From positions 7,006,001 to 7,070,000 of the forward strand of contig NZ_CP084058.1 of NCBI RefSeq assembly GCF_020215645.1: a stretch of DNA of 64,000 bases. The letters run 5' to 3'. Within the stretch, counting starts at the first letter, position 1; each line of letters opens with the position of its first letter. This document shows positions 1 to 7,822 of this stretch, piece by piece. Source of the DNA: Nonomuraea gerenzanensis (lineage in GTDB: Bacteria > Actinomycetota > Actinomycetes > Streptosporangiales > Streptosporangiaceae). The translations under genes and the position numbers were made by a program. Below the pieces are notes generated by a model. That model did not search any database, had not been told where the DNA came from, and saw nothing but the letters and a program-made list of their open reading frames with translations.

Positions 1-1
1 G

Positions 2-463
2 CTCGCCGGCGGGCCTGAGCTGGTCTGGCGGCACCTGACCGAGCCCTCGCTGCTCGCCGGCTGGTGGACGCCCGACGACCTGCGCGTCTCGGAGCTGGTG
101 TTCGAGGCGCGGCCGGGCGGGCGGATCGTCCAGGAGTACCGCGACGCCGACGACACCACCGGCGCCGACCTGGTCGCCGGCCGGGCGGAGGGAGTCGTGG
201 ACGAGGTGCGGCCCGCCGAGCACCTGTCGTACCGGCTCTCCCCGCAGCTTCCCGGCGGCGGCGCGGCCTTCACCGCCCACGTCCGCCTCGCCCTGCGCCC
301 CTCCGGCGCGGGCACGGACCTCGACGTCGACTACCGGGTCACCGGCAGCACGGTCGAGTCCGCCGACTTCGTCGCGGGCATCGAGCTCGGCTTCGGCCAG
401 AGCCTCGACCGGCTCGCGACCATCCTCACCGCAACCGACGCAGAGATCAGGAGCACCCGATGA
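2..463 (+). CDS. SRPBCC (AHSA1-type) domain protein, 5' partial
   Basis: The reading frame is open from the left edge of the window, so the N-terminus is missing. The visible 153 residues begin LAGGPELVWRHLTEPSLL and continue into a GWW-TPDD and FEARPGG pattern typical of the activator-of-Hsp90 (AHSA1)/START-like ligand-binding fold. These proteins bind small hydrophobic ligands or act as polyketide-cyclase-like folds; no substrate can be read from the sequence. The TGA stop overlaps the ATG of the DHFR-family gene (ATGA), so the two are probably translationally coupled. AHSA1 and DHFR-like genes often sit together behind ArsR regulators in actinomycetes; a regulator, if present, lies left of the window. 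Confidence 0.8.
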   Translation, partial: LAGGPELVWRHLTEPSLLAGWWTPDDLRVSELVFEARPGGRIVQEYRDADDTTGADLVAGRAEGVVDEVRPAEHLSYRLSPQLPGGGAAFTAHVRLALRPSGAGTDLDVDYRVTGSTVESADFVAGIELGFGQSLDRLATILTATDAEIRSTR

Positions 464-1059
464 CGCAGCACGCCGGCCGCAGGGTCGTCACCAACATGGC
501 CCTCTCCCTCGACGGCCGCTACGCCCAGCCGGACAATCCGGTGGACATGGGCTGGGTCATGCCGTACGCCGTCACCGACGTCGCCCGCGACCACCTGACC
601 GGCCTCTGGGAGCCGGCGACGACGGCGCTGCTCGGGCGGGTGAACGCCGAGGGGTTCCTCGGGTTCTGGCCCACCGTCATCGGCATGGAGGGCGCCGACC
701 CGCGTGACGAGGGGTTCGCCAAGTGGCTGGTGGACGCCGACAAGGTGGTGCTCTCCTCCACTCTGCGCGAGGCGCCGTGGGAGCGCACGACGGTCCTCGA
801 CCGGCCGGCCGCCGAGGTGGTCGAGGAGCTGAGGGCGGCCGAGGGCGGCGACATCCTCGTGCTCTCCAGCGCCAGCGTCATCAAGGCGCTACTGGCCGCC
901 GACCAGGTGGACCGGCTCGCGATCACGGTCTTCCCCGTCTTCCTCGGCGGCGGGCCGCGCCTGTTCGACGACGGCCTGCCCGCGGGCCGGTGGGCGCCGG
1001 TCAGGCAGGTCGCGGGCGAGCACGGCACGTTGTCGCTGGTCTACGACCGGGTGCGGTGA
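460..1059 (+). CDS. Dihydrofolate reductase-family (RibD C-terminal) protein
   Basis: A 199-residue protein of the DHFR/RibD C-terminal fold, usual size for this family. It starts at the ATG overlapping the previous stop, with AGGAG six bases upstream. The N-terminal strand VTNMALSLDGRYA is the classic family opening, and LVLSSASVIKALLAADQVD followed by FPVFLGGGPRLF is the nucleotide-binding C-terminal half. The family binds NAD(P)H and reduces diverse substrates; it is not necessarily the housekeeping folate enzyme. It forms a two-gene operon with the SRPBCC gene and ends one base before the convergent FAD oxidoreductase gene. Confidence 0.88.
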   Translation: MTQHAGRRVVTNMALSLDGRYAQPDNPVDMGWVMPYAVTDVARDHLTGLWEPATTALLGRVNAEGFLGFWPTVIGMEGADPRDEGFAKWLVDADKVVLSSTLREAPWERTTVLDRPAAEVVEELRAAEGGDILVLSSASVIKALLAADQVDRLAITVFPVFLGGGPRLFDDGLPAGRWAPVRQVAGEHGTLSLVYDRVR

Positions 1060-1060
1060 G

Positions 1061-2494
1061 CTACCTGGGCCGGACGTTGTGGTTGTGCGCGAACAGGTTC
1101 GCGGCGTCGTAGCGGCGCTTGACCTGCGCGAGCCGGTCGTAAGTCGGCGCCGGATAGACCGCCGCGACGTCCGCCTCGGTGGCGGAGGCGAGGAAGTTGG
1201 CGTACGCGCCGTCCGTGTGCGGCGCCAGCCTGTCCCAGAGCGCGTCCAGGGCGGGGCGGGCGGCCTCGACGACCGGCTCCGGGCCCGCGACGCTGGTCAC
1301 GATCATCAGCTCCGCCCGGCGGTGCGCGAAGGCCGTGGCGTCGTCCGGGACGCGGGACACCGCGCCGCCGAGGCTGCGCACGGACAGGAGCGGCGACCCC
1401 GGTGACGTCCCGGCCTCGGCGAGCAGGTCCAGCACCGCCGCCACCGACCCCTCGCCGACGAACGCGCTCCGGGTGACGAACCGGATGCCGGGCGGCGGCG
1501 TCACCCCCTCCACCAGGACGTCCGCGTACGGCCGCAGCTCCACGTCGTCACCGATCACCGTGCCGAGGCGGCGGATCGGGTCGATGGCCAGGGCGGCGAG
1601 CTGCGGGTCGTCGCCGTCGAAGGTGACGAGGATCTCGACCGGGGCGTCGGGGCCGCCTGCGAAGGGGTTGGCGGCGTTCAGGATGGAGGTCAGCTCCGCC
1701 GGTGCGGTGCGCAGGTGGTCGGCCCACCCTCGCAGCACGGTGGCCGCCTCCTGCGCCGGGAAGGTGATCCTGCCGTGGAAGACGTCCGTGGTCGGGTGTG
1801 CCGCGAACTCGAAGGCGGTCACCACGCCGAAGTTCCCGCCGCCGCCGCGGATCGCCCAGAACAGGTCCGGGTTCTCCTCCGCACTGGCCCGCACGACCGC
1901 TCCGTCCGCCGTGACCAGGTCGGCGGCCACCAGGCTGTCCAGGGCCAGGCCGTACTTGCGTACCTTCCAGCCGATGCCGCCGCTCAACGTCAGCCCGCCG
2001 ACCCCGACGCTCCTCGTGTCGCCCGAGGAGATCGCCAGGCCGTGCGGGGCGAGGGCGGCCACGACCTGGCCCCAGGTGGCGCCGCCGCCGATCCTGACGA
2101 GGTGGCGCTCCTTGTCGATGAGGTCCACGGTGGCCAGGTGGGCGAGGTCGATCACGATGCCGCCGTCGTTGCTGGCGAAACCGGCGAAGGCGTGGCCGCC
2201 GCCCCGTACGGACAGGGTCGGCTTCTGGGCGGGCGTGGGCGTGAGTGCGGCTTGCGCTGTCACTGCGGCCTGTGTTGTCACTGCGGCCTGTGTTGTCACT
2301 GCGGCCTGTGCTGTCACTGCGGCTGCGAACCGGACCGCCGCCTGGACATCGGCGACGCTCTCGGGACGCAGCACGTAAGCCGGGTTCCCCAACGCCATCA
2401 CCGAACGGCGGGCCGCTTCGTACTCCGCCCCGCCGCCCGGCTCGATGATCGCGCCACCGAAGTCGCGGCGAAGGATTTCAAGCGCTGAACTCAT
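1061..2494 (-). CDS. FAD-binding oxidoreductase with BBE domain
   Basis: A 477-residue flavoprotein of the berberine-bridge/vanillyl-alcohol-oxidase superfamily. The FAD_binding_4 domain shows VRGGGHAFAGFA (the His is the usual covalent FAD site) and the GVGGLTLSGGIGW segment; the C-terminal BBE motif reads YDAANLFAHNHNVRP. I chose the ATG at 2494 because GGGGAA lies upstream; a longer frame would run through the promoter. Near residue 50 it carries a repetitive Ala/Thr/Gln/Val insertion made by an 18-bp tandem repeat. It is divergent from the ECF41 sigma gene, and ECF41 genes commonly adjoin oxidoreductases they control, so it is a likely target. Substrate unknown. Confidence 0.88.
   Translation of the reverse strand: MSSALEILRRDFGGAIIEPGGGAEYEAARRSVMALGNPAYVLRPESVADVQAAVRFAAAVTAQAAVTTQAAVTTQAAVTAQAALTPTPAQKPTLSVRGGGHAFAGFASNDGGIVIDLAHLATVDLIDKERHLVRIGGGATWGQVVAALAPHGLAISSGDTRSVGVGGLTLSGGIGWKVRKYGLALDSLVAADLVTADGAVVRASAEENPDLFWAIRGGGGNFGVVTAFEFAAHPTTDVFHGRITFPAQEAATVLRGWADHLRTAPAELTSILNAANPFAGGPDAPVEILVTFDGDDPQLAALAIDPIRRLGTVIGDDVELRPYADVLVEGVTPPPGIRFVTRSAFVGEGSVAAVLDLLAEAGTSPGSPLLSVRSLGGAVSRVPDDATAFAHRRAELMIVTSVAGPEPVVEAARPALDALWDRLAPHTDGAYANFLASATEADVAAVYPAPTYDRLAQVKRRYDAANLFAHNHNVRPR
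2258..2326. repeat. 18-bp in-frame tandem repeat, four copies
   Basis: Four near-identical copies begin at 2258, 2276, 2294 and 2312 with unit TGTCACTGCGGCCTGTGT or a one-base variant. Eighteen bases is six codons, so copy number can change without breaking the oxidoreductase frame; it encodes a V-T-T/A-Q-A-A repeat just before the FAD-binding strand. Confidence 0.9.
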
Positions 2495-2541
2495 CACTGT
2501 TCCCCATCTCGACTGGCCCGGCCGCTGCCGGACGACCACGA

Positions 2542-2568
2542 GATGCCGGCGACCCCCTCCTTGTGACA
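2542..2568 (-). promoter_or_regulatory. Candidate ECF41-type promoter for the FAD oxidoreductase
   Basis: On the minus strand TGTCACA (2568 to 2562) is followed after exactly 16 bases by CATC (2545 to 2542). ECF41 promoters are known for a TGTCACA -35 element with a CGTC -10. The -35 is exact; the -10 differs at one base. The element sits 48 bp upstream of the oxidoreductase ATG. Confidence 0.55.
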
Positions 2569-2642
2569 GCACAGCGAACGTGACATACGCCACAAGACAC
2601 CCGAATCACCGCTCAGGCAGCATGGACCAGCCAGCGACCAGG

Positions 2643-2669
2643 TGTCACAAAACTGCACCTCCATGCATC
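2643..2669 (+). promoter_or_regulatory. Candidate ECF41-type promoter for the sigma gene
   Basis: TGTCACA at 2643-2649, a 16-base spacer, and CATC at 2666-2669, the same architecture as the minus-strand element. It lies 38 bp upstream of the chosen sigma ATG, consistent with autoregulation. A further TGTGACA inverted copy lies near 2678. Confidence 0.55.
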
Positions 2670-2707
2670 TGGTGGATGTGACAGTAGAAAGCGAACAGGA
2701 GCCCTCC

Positions 2708-3586
2708 ATGCCCGACACCCCGGACCCCGCCACCGAGGCGTTCGTCGCCCACCGCAACCTCCTGTTCACCGTCGCCTACGAGATGCTCGGCTCGGCCGCC
2801 GACGCGGAAGACGTGCTGCAGGAGACCTGGTTGCGATGGGCGGGCGTCGACCTGGGCGAGGTACGGGACCAGCGGGCGTACCTGGTGCGGATCACCACCC
2901 GCCAGGCCCTCCTCCGGCTGCGGACGCTCGGCCGGCGCAAGGAGTCCTACGTCGGCCCGTGGCTGCCCGAGCCGCTGCTCACCACGCCTGACGTGGCGCA
3001 GGACGTGGAGCTGGCGGAGAGCGTGTCGATGGCGATGCTGCTGGTGCTGGAGACGTTGTCGCCGACGGAGCGGGCCGTGTTCGTGCTGCGCGAGGTGTTC
3101 GGGCTGGACTACGACGAGATCGCCGAGGCCGTGGACAAGACCCAGGCGGCCGTCCGGCAGATCGCCCACCGGGCGCGGGCACACGTCGCGGCACGCCGGC
3201 CCCGCGAGGCGATCTCCCCCGCCGAGTCCCGGGACGCCTTCACGGCGTTCCAGCGGGCCGTCCAGACGGGGGATCTTCAGGTGCTGCTCGACGTCCTGGC
3301 GCCGGACGTCGTCCTGCTGACCGACGGCGGCGGGATCAAGCAGGCCGCCCTGGCGCCCATCGTGGGGGCCGCCGACGTGGCCGCCGTGCTGGGGCGGGTC
3401 CCCGCGTCGCGGTCGCTGGTGCCGGCGCAGGTCAACGGGTGTCCGGCGCTGGTCATCCGGATCGACGGGGAGCTCGACACCGTGCTGGCGGTTCGGGTGG
3501 AGGGTGGGCTGGTCACGGGGCTCTACGCCGTACGCAATCCTGAGAAGTTGTCGCACATGGAGCAGGAGATCATCCTGAGCCGCTGA
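2708..3586 (+). CDS. sigJ: ECF41-family (SigJ-like) RNA polymerase sigma factor
   Basis: A 292-residue extracytoplasmic-function sigma factor with a C-terminal extension. Region 2 covers roughly residues 10-80 (YEMLGSAADAEDVLQETWLRW), region 4 roughly 120-175 (LSPTERAVFVLREVFGLDYDEIAE). The remaining C-terminus is the SnoaL-like domain that defines ECF41, with its DGGG motif (LLTDGGG) and a closing NPEKL, a near match to the family NPDKL signature; in this family the C-terminal domain acts in place of an anti-sigma factor. The ATG at 2708 has AGGAG five bases upstream; an in-frame start at 2642 would lie inside the candidate promoter. Divergent from the FAD oxidoreductase. Confidence 0.92.
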   Translation: MPDTPDPATEAFVAHRNLLFTVAYEMLGSAADAEDVLQETWLRWAGVDLGEVRDQRAYLVRITTRQALLRLRTLGRRKESYVGPWLPEPLLTTPDVAQDVELAESVSMAMLLVLETLSPTERAVFVLREVFGLDYDEIAEAVDKTQAAVRQIAHRARAHVAARRPREAISPAESRDAFTAFQRAVQTGDLQVLLDVLAPDVVLLTDGGGIKQAALAPIVGAADVAAVLGRVPASRSLVPAQVNGCPALVIRIDGELDTVLAVRVEGGLVTGLYAVRNPEKLSHMEQEIILSR

Positions 3587-3870
3587 CCTCGCGCCCGGCG
3601 CGCCCGGCCCCTCACCACCCGAGCCGAGGGGGCCGGAGCGCCGCACAGCACGCACCACCGCGCCAAGCCCACGCAGTCAGCCCAACACCCGCCCAGCCCC
3701 GCGCACCCAGCCCCACACGCAGTCGCCCCGGCATGCGCCAGCCCAGCACAAACCACTCTGCGCCCGACACGACGGACATGATCCTGCGCACATCCGGCCG
3801 GGCAGCAACGACGATGCCTGCCGCTACCTCAACAGCGAGGCCGCACAGGAAGAGGAGCTGCGTGCGGTGA

Positions 3871-4152
3871 TCAGAAGGCCACGGCCAGAGCCATCGCGGC
3901 GGCGGCCTCGTGACGCAGGAGCATGATCAGGAGCGTGGCGACCAGCGTGGCGATGAGCAACCAGCTGATCAAGATGATGACGGTCGTGCGGCGCGGCCGA
4001 CGACGAGGCGCGCGCTGCCCGTTCGACTTCGCCTCGCTGCGACGAACCCGCTCGTTGAACGACTCAAGCCGAGCGACGAGTCGCGGATCGTCATCGACGA
4101 GGTGCTGCTCAATCTGGGCCAGCATCCGCTCCTCGTCCTGCGACCAGGCCAT
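3871..4152 (-). CDS. DUF3040 family membrane protein
   Basis: A 93-residue protein opening MAWSQDEERMLAQIEQHL, the recognisable DUF3040 start, followed by a charged region, an Arg-rich stretch (RAPRRRPRRT) and one transmembrane helix (IILISWLLIATLVATLLIML). It probably anchors in the cytoplasmic membrane with the acidic N-terminus inside. The ATG at 4152 is preceded by GGAGG at six bases. The family is widespread in actinomycetes and has no assigned function. It is divergent from the radical SAM gene. Confidence 0.85.
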   Translation of the reverse strand: MAWSQDEERMLAQIEQHLVDDDPRLVARLESFNERVRRSEAKSNGQRAPRRRPRRTTVIILISWLLIATLVATLLIMLLRHEAAAAMALAVAF

Positions 4153-4260
4153 AAGTACCTCCGGAACGCAAGCTCTGTGGCGTCTTCCTGCCCAACCATG
4201 AAGATCATTAGCCACCGCCTGACCACTTAATTGCAACCTCTTTTCGGTTTGCGATCAAGC

Positions 4261-4276
4261 TCGAACTGCTGTTCTA
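4261..4276 (+). promoter_or_regulatory. SOS box (LexA-binding site) candidate
   Basis: TCGAAC-TGCT-GTTCTA matches the actinobacterial/Gram-positive LexA palindrome TCGAAC-N4-GTTCGA at 11 of 12 defined positions. It ends eight bases before the ATG of the radical SAM gene, a good position for repression. Confidence 0.65.
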
Positions 4277-4284
4277 ATCATGCC

Positions 4285-5316
4285 ATGCGCTGGGACAACC
4301 TCCGCCTGACCGGGCCAGGCCGGGCCGATCCGACCGAGCCGCTCTTCGCCCGCGGCGCGGTGACCCGCACGTTCGACACGCCCGAGTTCAAGGGGATGAC
4401 CTTCTACGAGATCCGGGCCAGATCCATCATCAACCGGGTCCCCGGCGCCAGCCGCGTCCCGTTCGACTACACGATCAACCCCTACCGGGGCTGCGGCCAT
4501 CGCTGCATCTACTGCTTCGCCAGGAAGACCCACGAATATCTCGACCTCGACGCCGGCGCGGACTTCGACTCCAAGATCGTCGTCAAGGTCAACGCCGCCG
4601 AGCTGGCCCGCAAGGAGCTCGCCTCGCCCCGCTGGGGCGGCCACCACGTGGCCATGGGCACCAACGTCGACTGCTACCAGCGCGCGGAGGGCCGCTACAA
4701 GCTGATGCGCGGCATCCTGACCGCGCTGCGCGACGCCGCCAACCCGTTCTCGATCCTCACCAAGGGCACCCTCATCCTGCGCGACCTCGACCTGCTCACC
4801 GAGGCCGCCGAGGTGACGGACGTCGGCGCCGACGTCTCGGTCGGCTTCGTCGACGACGACCTGTGGCGCGCCGTCGAGCCCGGCACCCCCAACCCGCACC
4901 GCCGCCTCGAAACCTGCGCGACCCTCAACGACAACGGCATCGCCTGCGGCGTCCTGATGGCCCCCGTCCTGCCCTACCTCACCGACTCCCCCGCCCAGCT
5001 CGACCGCACGGTCAAGGCCATCGCCGAGGCCGGCGCCACCCACCTCTCCCCCATCGTGCTGCACCTGCGCCCCGGAGCCCGCGAGTGGTGGCTGACCTGG
5101 CTGTCGCGCGAGCACCCGCGCCTGGTGCCGCGCTATCTGGAGCTGTACGGGCGCGGTGCGTACGCCCCGAAGTCCTACCAGCAGCGGATCACGACCCTGA
5201 TCAGAGACCTCGCGGAACGCCACGGAGTCGGCCGGGCCACCCCCGCCATGGCCCGCCGCATCCCACCCCACCGCCCGGCAGCCCCGGCCCAGCCCGAGCA
5301 ACTCCGGCTCCTCTGA
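4285..5316 (+). CDS. Rv2578c-family radical SAM protein
   Basis: A 343-residue radical SAM enzyme. The [4Fe-4S] cluster motif is C-x3-C-x2-C in GCGHRCIYCFAR near residue 70, preceded by the family-typical FDYTINPYRGCG. Later segments ILTKGTLILRDLDLL and LSPIVLHLRPGAREWW match the Rv2578c group, which resembles spore photoproduct lyase-type enzymes. The reaction is not established, but the SplB likeness and the SOS-like box immediately upstream suggest a DNA-damage role (inference). The ATG at 4285 was chosen because it follows the operator; an earlier in-frame ATG at 4231 would span it. Confidence 0.88.
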   Translation: MRWDNLRLTGPGRADPTEPLFARGAVTRTFDTPEFKGMTFYEIRARSIINRVPGASRVPFDYTINPYRGCGHRCIYCFARKTHEYLDLDAGADFDSKIVVKVNAAELARKELASPRWGGHHVAMGTNVDCYQRAEGRYKLMRGILTALRDAANPFSILTKGTLILRDLDLLTEAAEVTDVGADVSVGFVDDDLWRAVEPGTPNPHRRLETCATLNDNGIACGVLMAPVLPYLTDSPAQLDRTVKAIAEAGATHLSPIVLHLRPGAREWWLTWLSREHPRLVPRYLELYGRGAYAPKSYQQRITTLIRDLAERHGVGRATPAMARRIPPHRPAAPAQPEQLRLL

Positions 5317-5637
5317 CCGCCCCCTCCGAGTGCCGACGCAGGGGCGAGGCGGCTCGGACGGGGTGGTCCCGGGAGCCTGGGGCAAGGCCGTGTGAGCGAG
5401 GGCAGCGCCTGAGCTGTCGTGGCGGATCGCGCAGCCGCTTGGGTGAGGTCACCACGAGGAGCCGCCATCGCGGGAGCAAGGCCGCTTCGTGAGGTCACCG
5501 CGCCAGCCGCCATGATGGCGTGCCCTCGTCGTGGCGGAGACCTTCGGAGGCCACGGCTCGCGGCACCGCGTCGAGCGAAAAATCGCTGGCCCGGACATGG
5601 GGGCCGGTGGCAGGATGGCCGGGCACTGTCGGACCAC
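5317..5637. other. Intergenic stretch without a convincing gene
   Basis: About 320 bases separating the radical SAM gene from the leader of the ribosomal protection gene. I see an imperfect direct repeat (GTGAGGTCACC near 5440 and 5488, each followed by GCCGCCAT) but no gene with coding signature. A promoter for the downstream leader is expected here; I cannot assign -35/-10 elements. Confidence 0.5.
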
Positions 5638-5720
5638 GATCAAGGAGCTTGGGATGCGGCGCCGCCTCGGAATCTCCCAGCACGGCATCCGCACGAGAGT
5701 TTCCCGAGGGCTCCTTGATC
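5638..5720 (+). promoter_or_regulatory. Attenuator-like hairpin over the start of the ribosomal protection gene
   Basis: GATCAAGGAGC at 5638-5648 is the perfect reverse complement of GCTCCTTGATC at 5710-5720 (11 bp). The left arm contains AAGGAG, the ribosome-binding site of a small leader frame; the right arm contains the TTG start of the main gene and abuts its GAGGG. A ribosome on the leader and the stem that hides the main start would exclude each other, the logic of translational attenuation. Confidence 0.5.
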
Positions 5721-5782
5721 AAGCACGTCCTGAACATCGGCATCCTCGCGCACGTAGACGCGGGAAAGACCAGCCTCACTGA
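5654..5782 (+). CDS. Possible leader peptide upstream of ribosomal protection gene
   Basis: A 42-codon frame starting at ATG 5654 with AAGGAG at ideal six-base spacing. The peptide begins MRRRLGISQHGIRTRVSRG and is very Arg-rich; it reads 68 bases into the main gene in another frame before stopping. It matches no known leader. Its ribosome-binding site is one arm of the 11-bp hairpin whose other arm covers the TTG start of the main gene, so translation of the leader could open the main start. It may equally be a chance frame; codon content alone does not settle it. Confidence 0.35.
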   Translation: MRRRLGISQHGIRTRVSRGLLDQARPEHRHPRARRRGKDQPH

Positions 5783-7646
5783 GCGACTCCTGTTCGAGAC
5801 CGGCGTCATCGACCGGCTCGGCAGCGTCGACGGCGGCGACACCCAGACCGACACCGGCGAGATCGAACGCCGCCGCGGCATCACCATCCGCGCCGCCGTG
5901 GCCTCCTTCGCCCTGGGTGACCTGCGGGTCAACCTGGTGGACACGCCCGGCCACGCCGACTTCGTGGCCGAGGTGGAGCGCGCGCTCGGCGTACTGGACG
6001 GCGCCGTCCTGGTGCTGTCGGCCGTCGAGGGGGTGCAGCCGCACACCCGGGTCCTGATGCGGACTCTGCGCAAGTTGCGCCTGCCGACCCTGATCTTCGT
6101 CAACAAGATCGATCGGGCGGGGGCGCGGGAGCACGATCTGCTCGCCGACATCCGGCGCCGCCTCTCGCCGTCGTGCGTCCCGCTCAACACCGTGGACGGT
6201 CTCGGCAGCCCGGCCGCCGTCACCCGGCCCGTGACCGATCCGTACGCGGTCGCCGAGGTGCTGGCGGAGCGGGACGACGAGCTGCTGGGGCTGCTCGTGG
6301 ATGGTCAGACGCCTGAGCAGGGGATGGTGCGGGCGGCGCTGGCGCGGCAGTGTGGGGAGGCGGTGGCTTGTCCGGTGTTGTTCGGCTCGGCGATCACCGG
6401 GCAAGGGCTGCCTGAGCTGCTCGATGGGATCGCCGAGCTCTTTCCTGCTGTGCCTCGGGTGGCGGTGGAGGGCGCGTCGGCCACTGGCACGGTGTTCGCG
6501 GTCGAGCGGGCTCCTTCGGGGGAGAAGGTGGCGTTTGTGCGGGTTCGGGGCGGGGTCTTGCGGGTGCGGGAGCCGCTGACCTTCTTTCGTGGGCAGCGGC
6601 GGAGTGGTGGTGACGGTCCTCGTGCTGGCGGGGGTGCGGGCAGTGGCGGCGCAGGCCGCACCGCCGACCACGCGTACGAGGCCAGGCTGACCGCGCTGTC
6701 CGTGGCCGGAGCGCCCCGAGAAGCGCAGGCCGTGGCCGGTGACATCGTCAAGATCTGGGGCGTGCCGGAGATCCGGGTCGGTGACCACCTGGGCGAGCCG
6801 GGGCCGGCGAACCAGGCGCACTTCACCCCGCCCAGCCTCGAGACCGTGGTCCGCCCCCGGATCCCAGGCCAGGAGCCCCGCCTGCACGCCGCGCTCCTCG
6901 CCATGACCGAGCAGGACCCGCTGATCGGCACCCGGGCGCTGCCCGGCGGCGGCACCTCGGTCCTGCTGTACGGCGAGGTGCAGAAGGAGGTCATCGGTGA
7001 GACCCTGGCCAGGGAGTTCGGGGTGGAGGCGGAGTTCGAGCCGAGCCGGCCGGTGTACTTCGAGCGGCCGTCGGGCAGCGGCGAGGCGGTCGAGGAGATC
7101 CAGCGTCAGGGCCGCAACGAGTTCATGGCCACGGTCGGCCTGCGTGTCGAGCCCGCGCCCGCGGGGTCGGGGGTCGGTTACCGGCTGGAGGTGGATCTGG
7201 GGTCGCTGCCGCTGGCCTTTCATCGGGCGATCGAGGAGAGCGTACGGCTGGCGCTGCGGGAGGGGCCGCATGGGTGGCCGGTGACCGATGTGCTGGTGAC
7301 GCTGACCAGGACCGGTTACTCGTCGCCGGTCACCACGGCGGGTGACTTTCGGGGGCGGGTGCCGGTCGTGCTGGCGCGGGCGCTGAAGAGGGCGGGCACG
7401 GTCGTGTACGAGCCGTGCCACCGTTTCGAGGCGGAGGTGCCGTTGGAGGCGTTCGGGCCGGTGACGGCGCAGCTCGCGGCGCTGGGTGGTGAGGTGCGCG
7501 ATGCGCGCAGGGAGGGTGAGGGGTGGGTGTTGGAGGGGAAGATTCCGGCGGCGGTGGTGCATGAGGCTGAGCGGCGGCTGCCTGGGTTGTCCCATGGTGA
7601 GGGGGTGTGGTGGTCCGAGGCGGCTGGTGACCGACCGCTCCGGTGA
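5715..7646 (+). CDS. EF-G-like ribosomal protection protein (TetM/OtrA type)
   Basis: A 643-residue translational GTPase of the tetracycline ribosomal protection group. G1 is AHVDAGKTSLTE (residues 12-23), G3 DTPGHADF, G4 NKIDRAG; the C-terminal EF-G-like domains include RQGRNEFMATVGLRVEP. Such proteins bind the ribosome and eject tetracyclines; close homologues can also be uncharacterised housekeeping paralogues, so resistance is inferred. The TTG start at 5715 follows GAGGG and gives the family-typical opening NIGILAHVDAGKT; no ATG or GTG start lies near it. Oddities: a Gly-rich insertion around residues 300-316 and a C-terminal tail duplicated in DNA just past the stop. Confidence 0.82.
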   Translation: MIKHVLNIGILAHVDAGKTSLTERLLFETGVIDRLGSVDGGDTQTDTGEIERRRGITIRAAVASFALGDLRVNLVDTPGHADFVAEVERALGVLDGAVLVLSAVEGVQPHTRVLMRTLRKLRLPTLIFVNKIDRAGAREHDLLADIRRRLSPSCVPLNTVDGLGSPAAVTRPVTDPYAVAEVLAERDDELLGLLVDGQTPEQGMVRAALARQCGEAVACPVLFGSAITGQGLPELLDGIAELFPAVPRVAVEGASATGTVFAVERAPSGEKVAFVRVRGGVLRVREPLTFFRGQRRSGGDGPRAGGGAGSGGAGRTADHAYEARLTALSVAGAPREAQAVAGDIVKIWGVPEIRVGDHLGEPGPANQAHFTPPSLETVVRPRIPGQEPRLHAALLAMTEQDPLIGTRALPGGGTSVLLYGEVQKEVIGETLAREFGVEAEFEPSRPVYFERPSGSGEAVEEIQRQGRNEFMATVGLRVEPAPAGSGVGYRLEVDLGSLPLAFHRAIEESVRLALREGPHGWPVTDVLVTLTRTGYSSPVTTAGDFRGRVPVVLARALKRAGTVVYEPCHRFEAEVPLEAFGPVTAQLAALGGEVRDARREGEGWVLEGKIPAAVVHEAERRLPGLSHGEGVWWSEAAGDRPLR

Positions 7647-7692
7647 GGGGTGTGGTGGTCCGAGGCGGCCGGTGACCGACCGCTCCGATGGG
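7603..7692. repeat. 45-bp tandem duplication across a stop codon
   Basis: TGTGGTGGTCCGAGG occurs at 7606 and again at 7651; the two roughly 45-bp units differ at only a few bases. The first copy encodes the last residues VWWSEAAGDRPLR of the ribosomal protection gene and its TGA; the second lies in frame beyond it. Confidence 0.85.
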
Positions 7693-7822
7693 AGCGTGCC
7701 ACCCCAGCGGCTGGCGACCGGCCGCCTAGATAGGTGGTATGTCGGGTTTCGTCGCTAGATGGGTATTAACGGGCTTGGTGTACCAATCAGGTGCATCTCA
7801 TCCGTTACAGGGGGGATCTCCA

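Noticed and set aside
2642..2707. Upstream start for the ECF41 sigma factor
   Set aside because: It would lie inside the TGTCACA-N16-CATC promoter and lacks a ribosome-binding site; ATG 2708 has AGGAG.
5640..7595. Minus-strand frame of 651 codons antisense to the ribosomal protection gene
   Set aside because: Same shadow effect; the plus strand has intact GTPase motifs.
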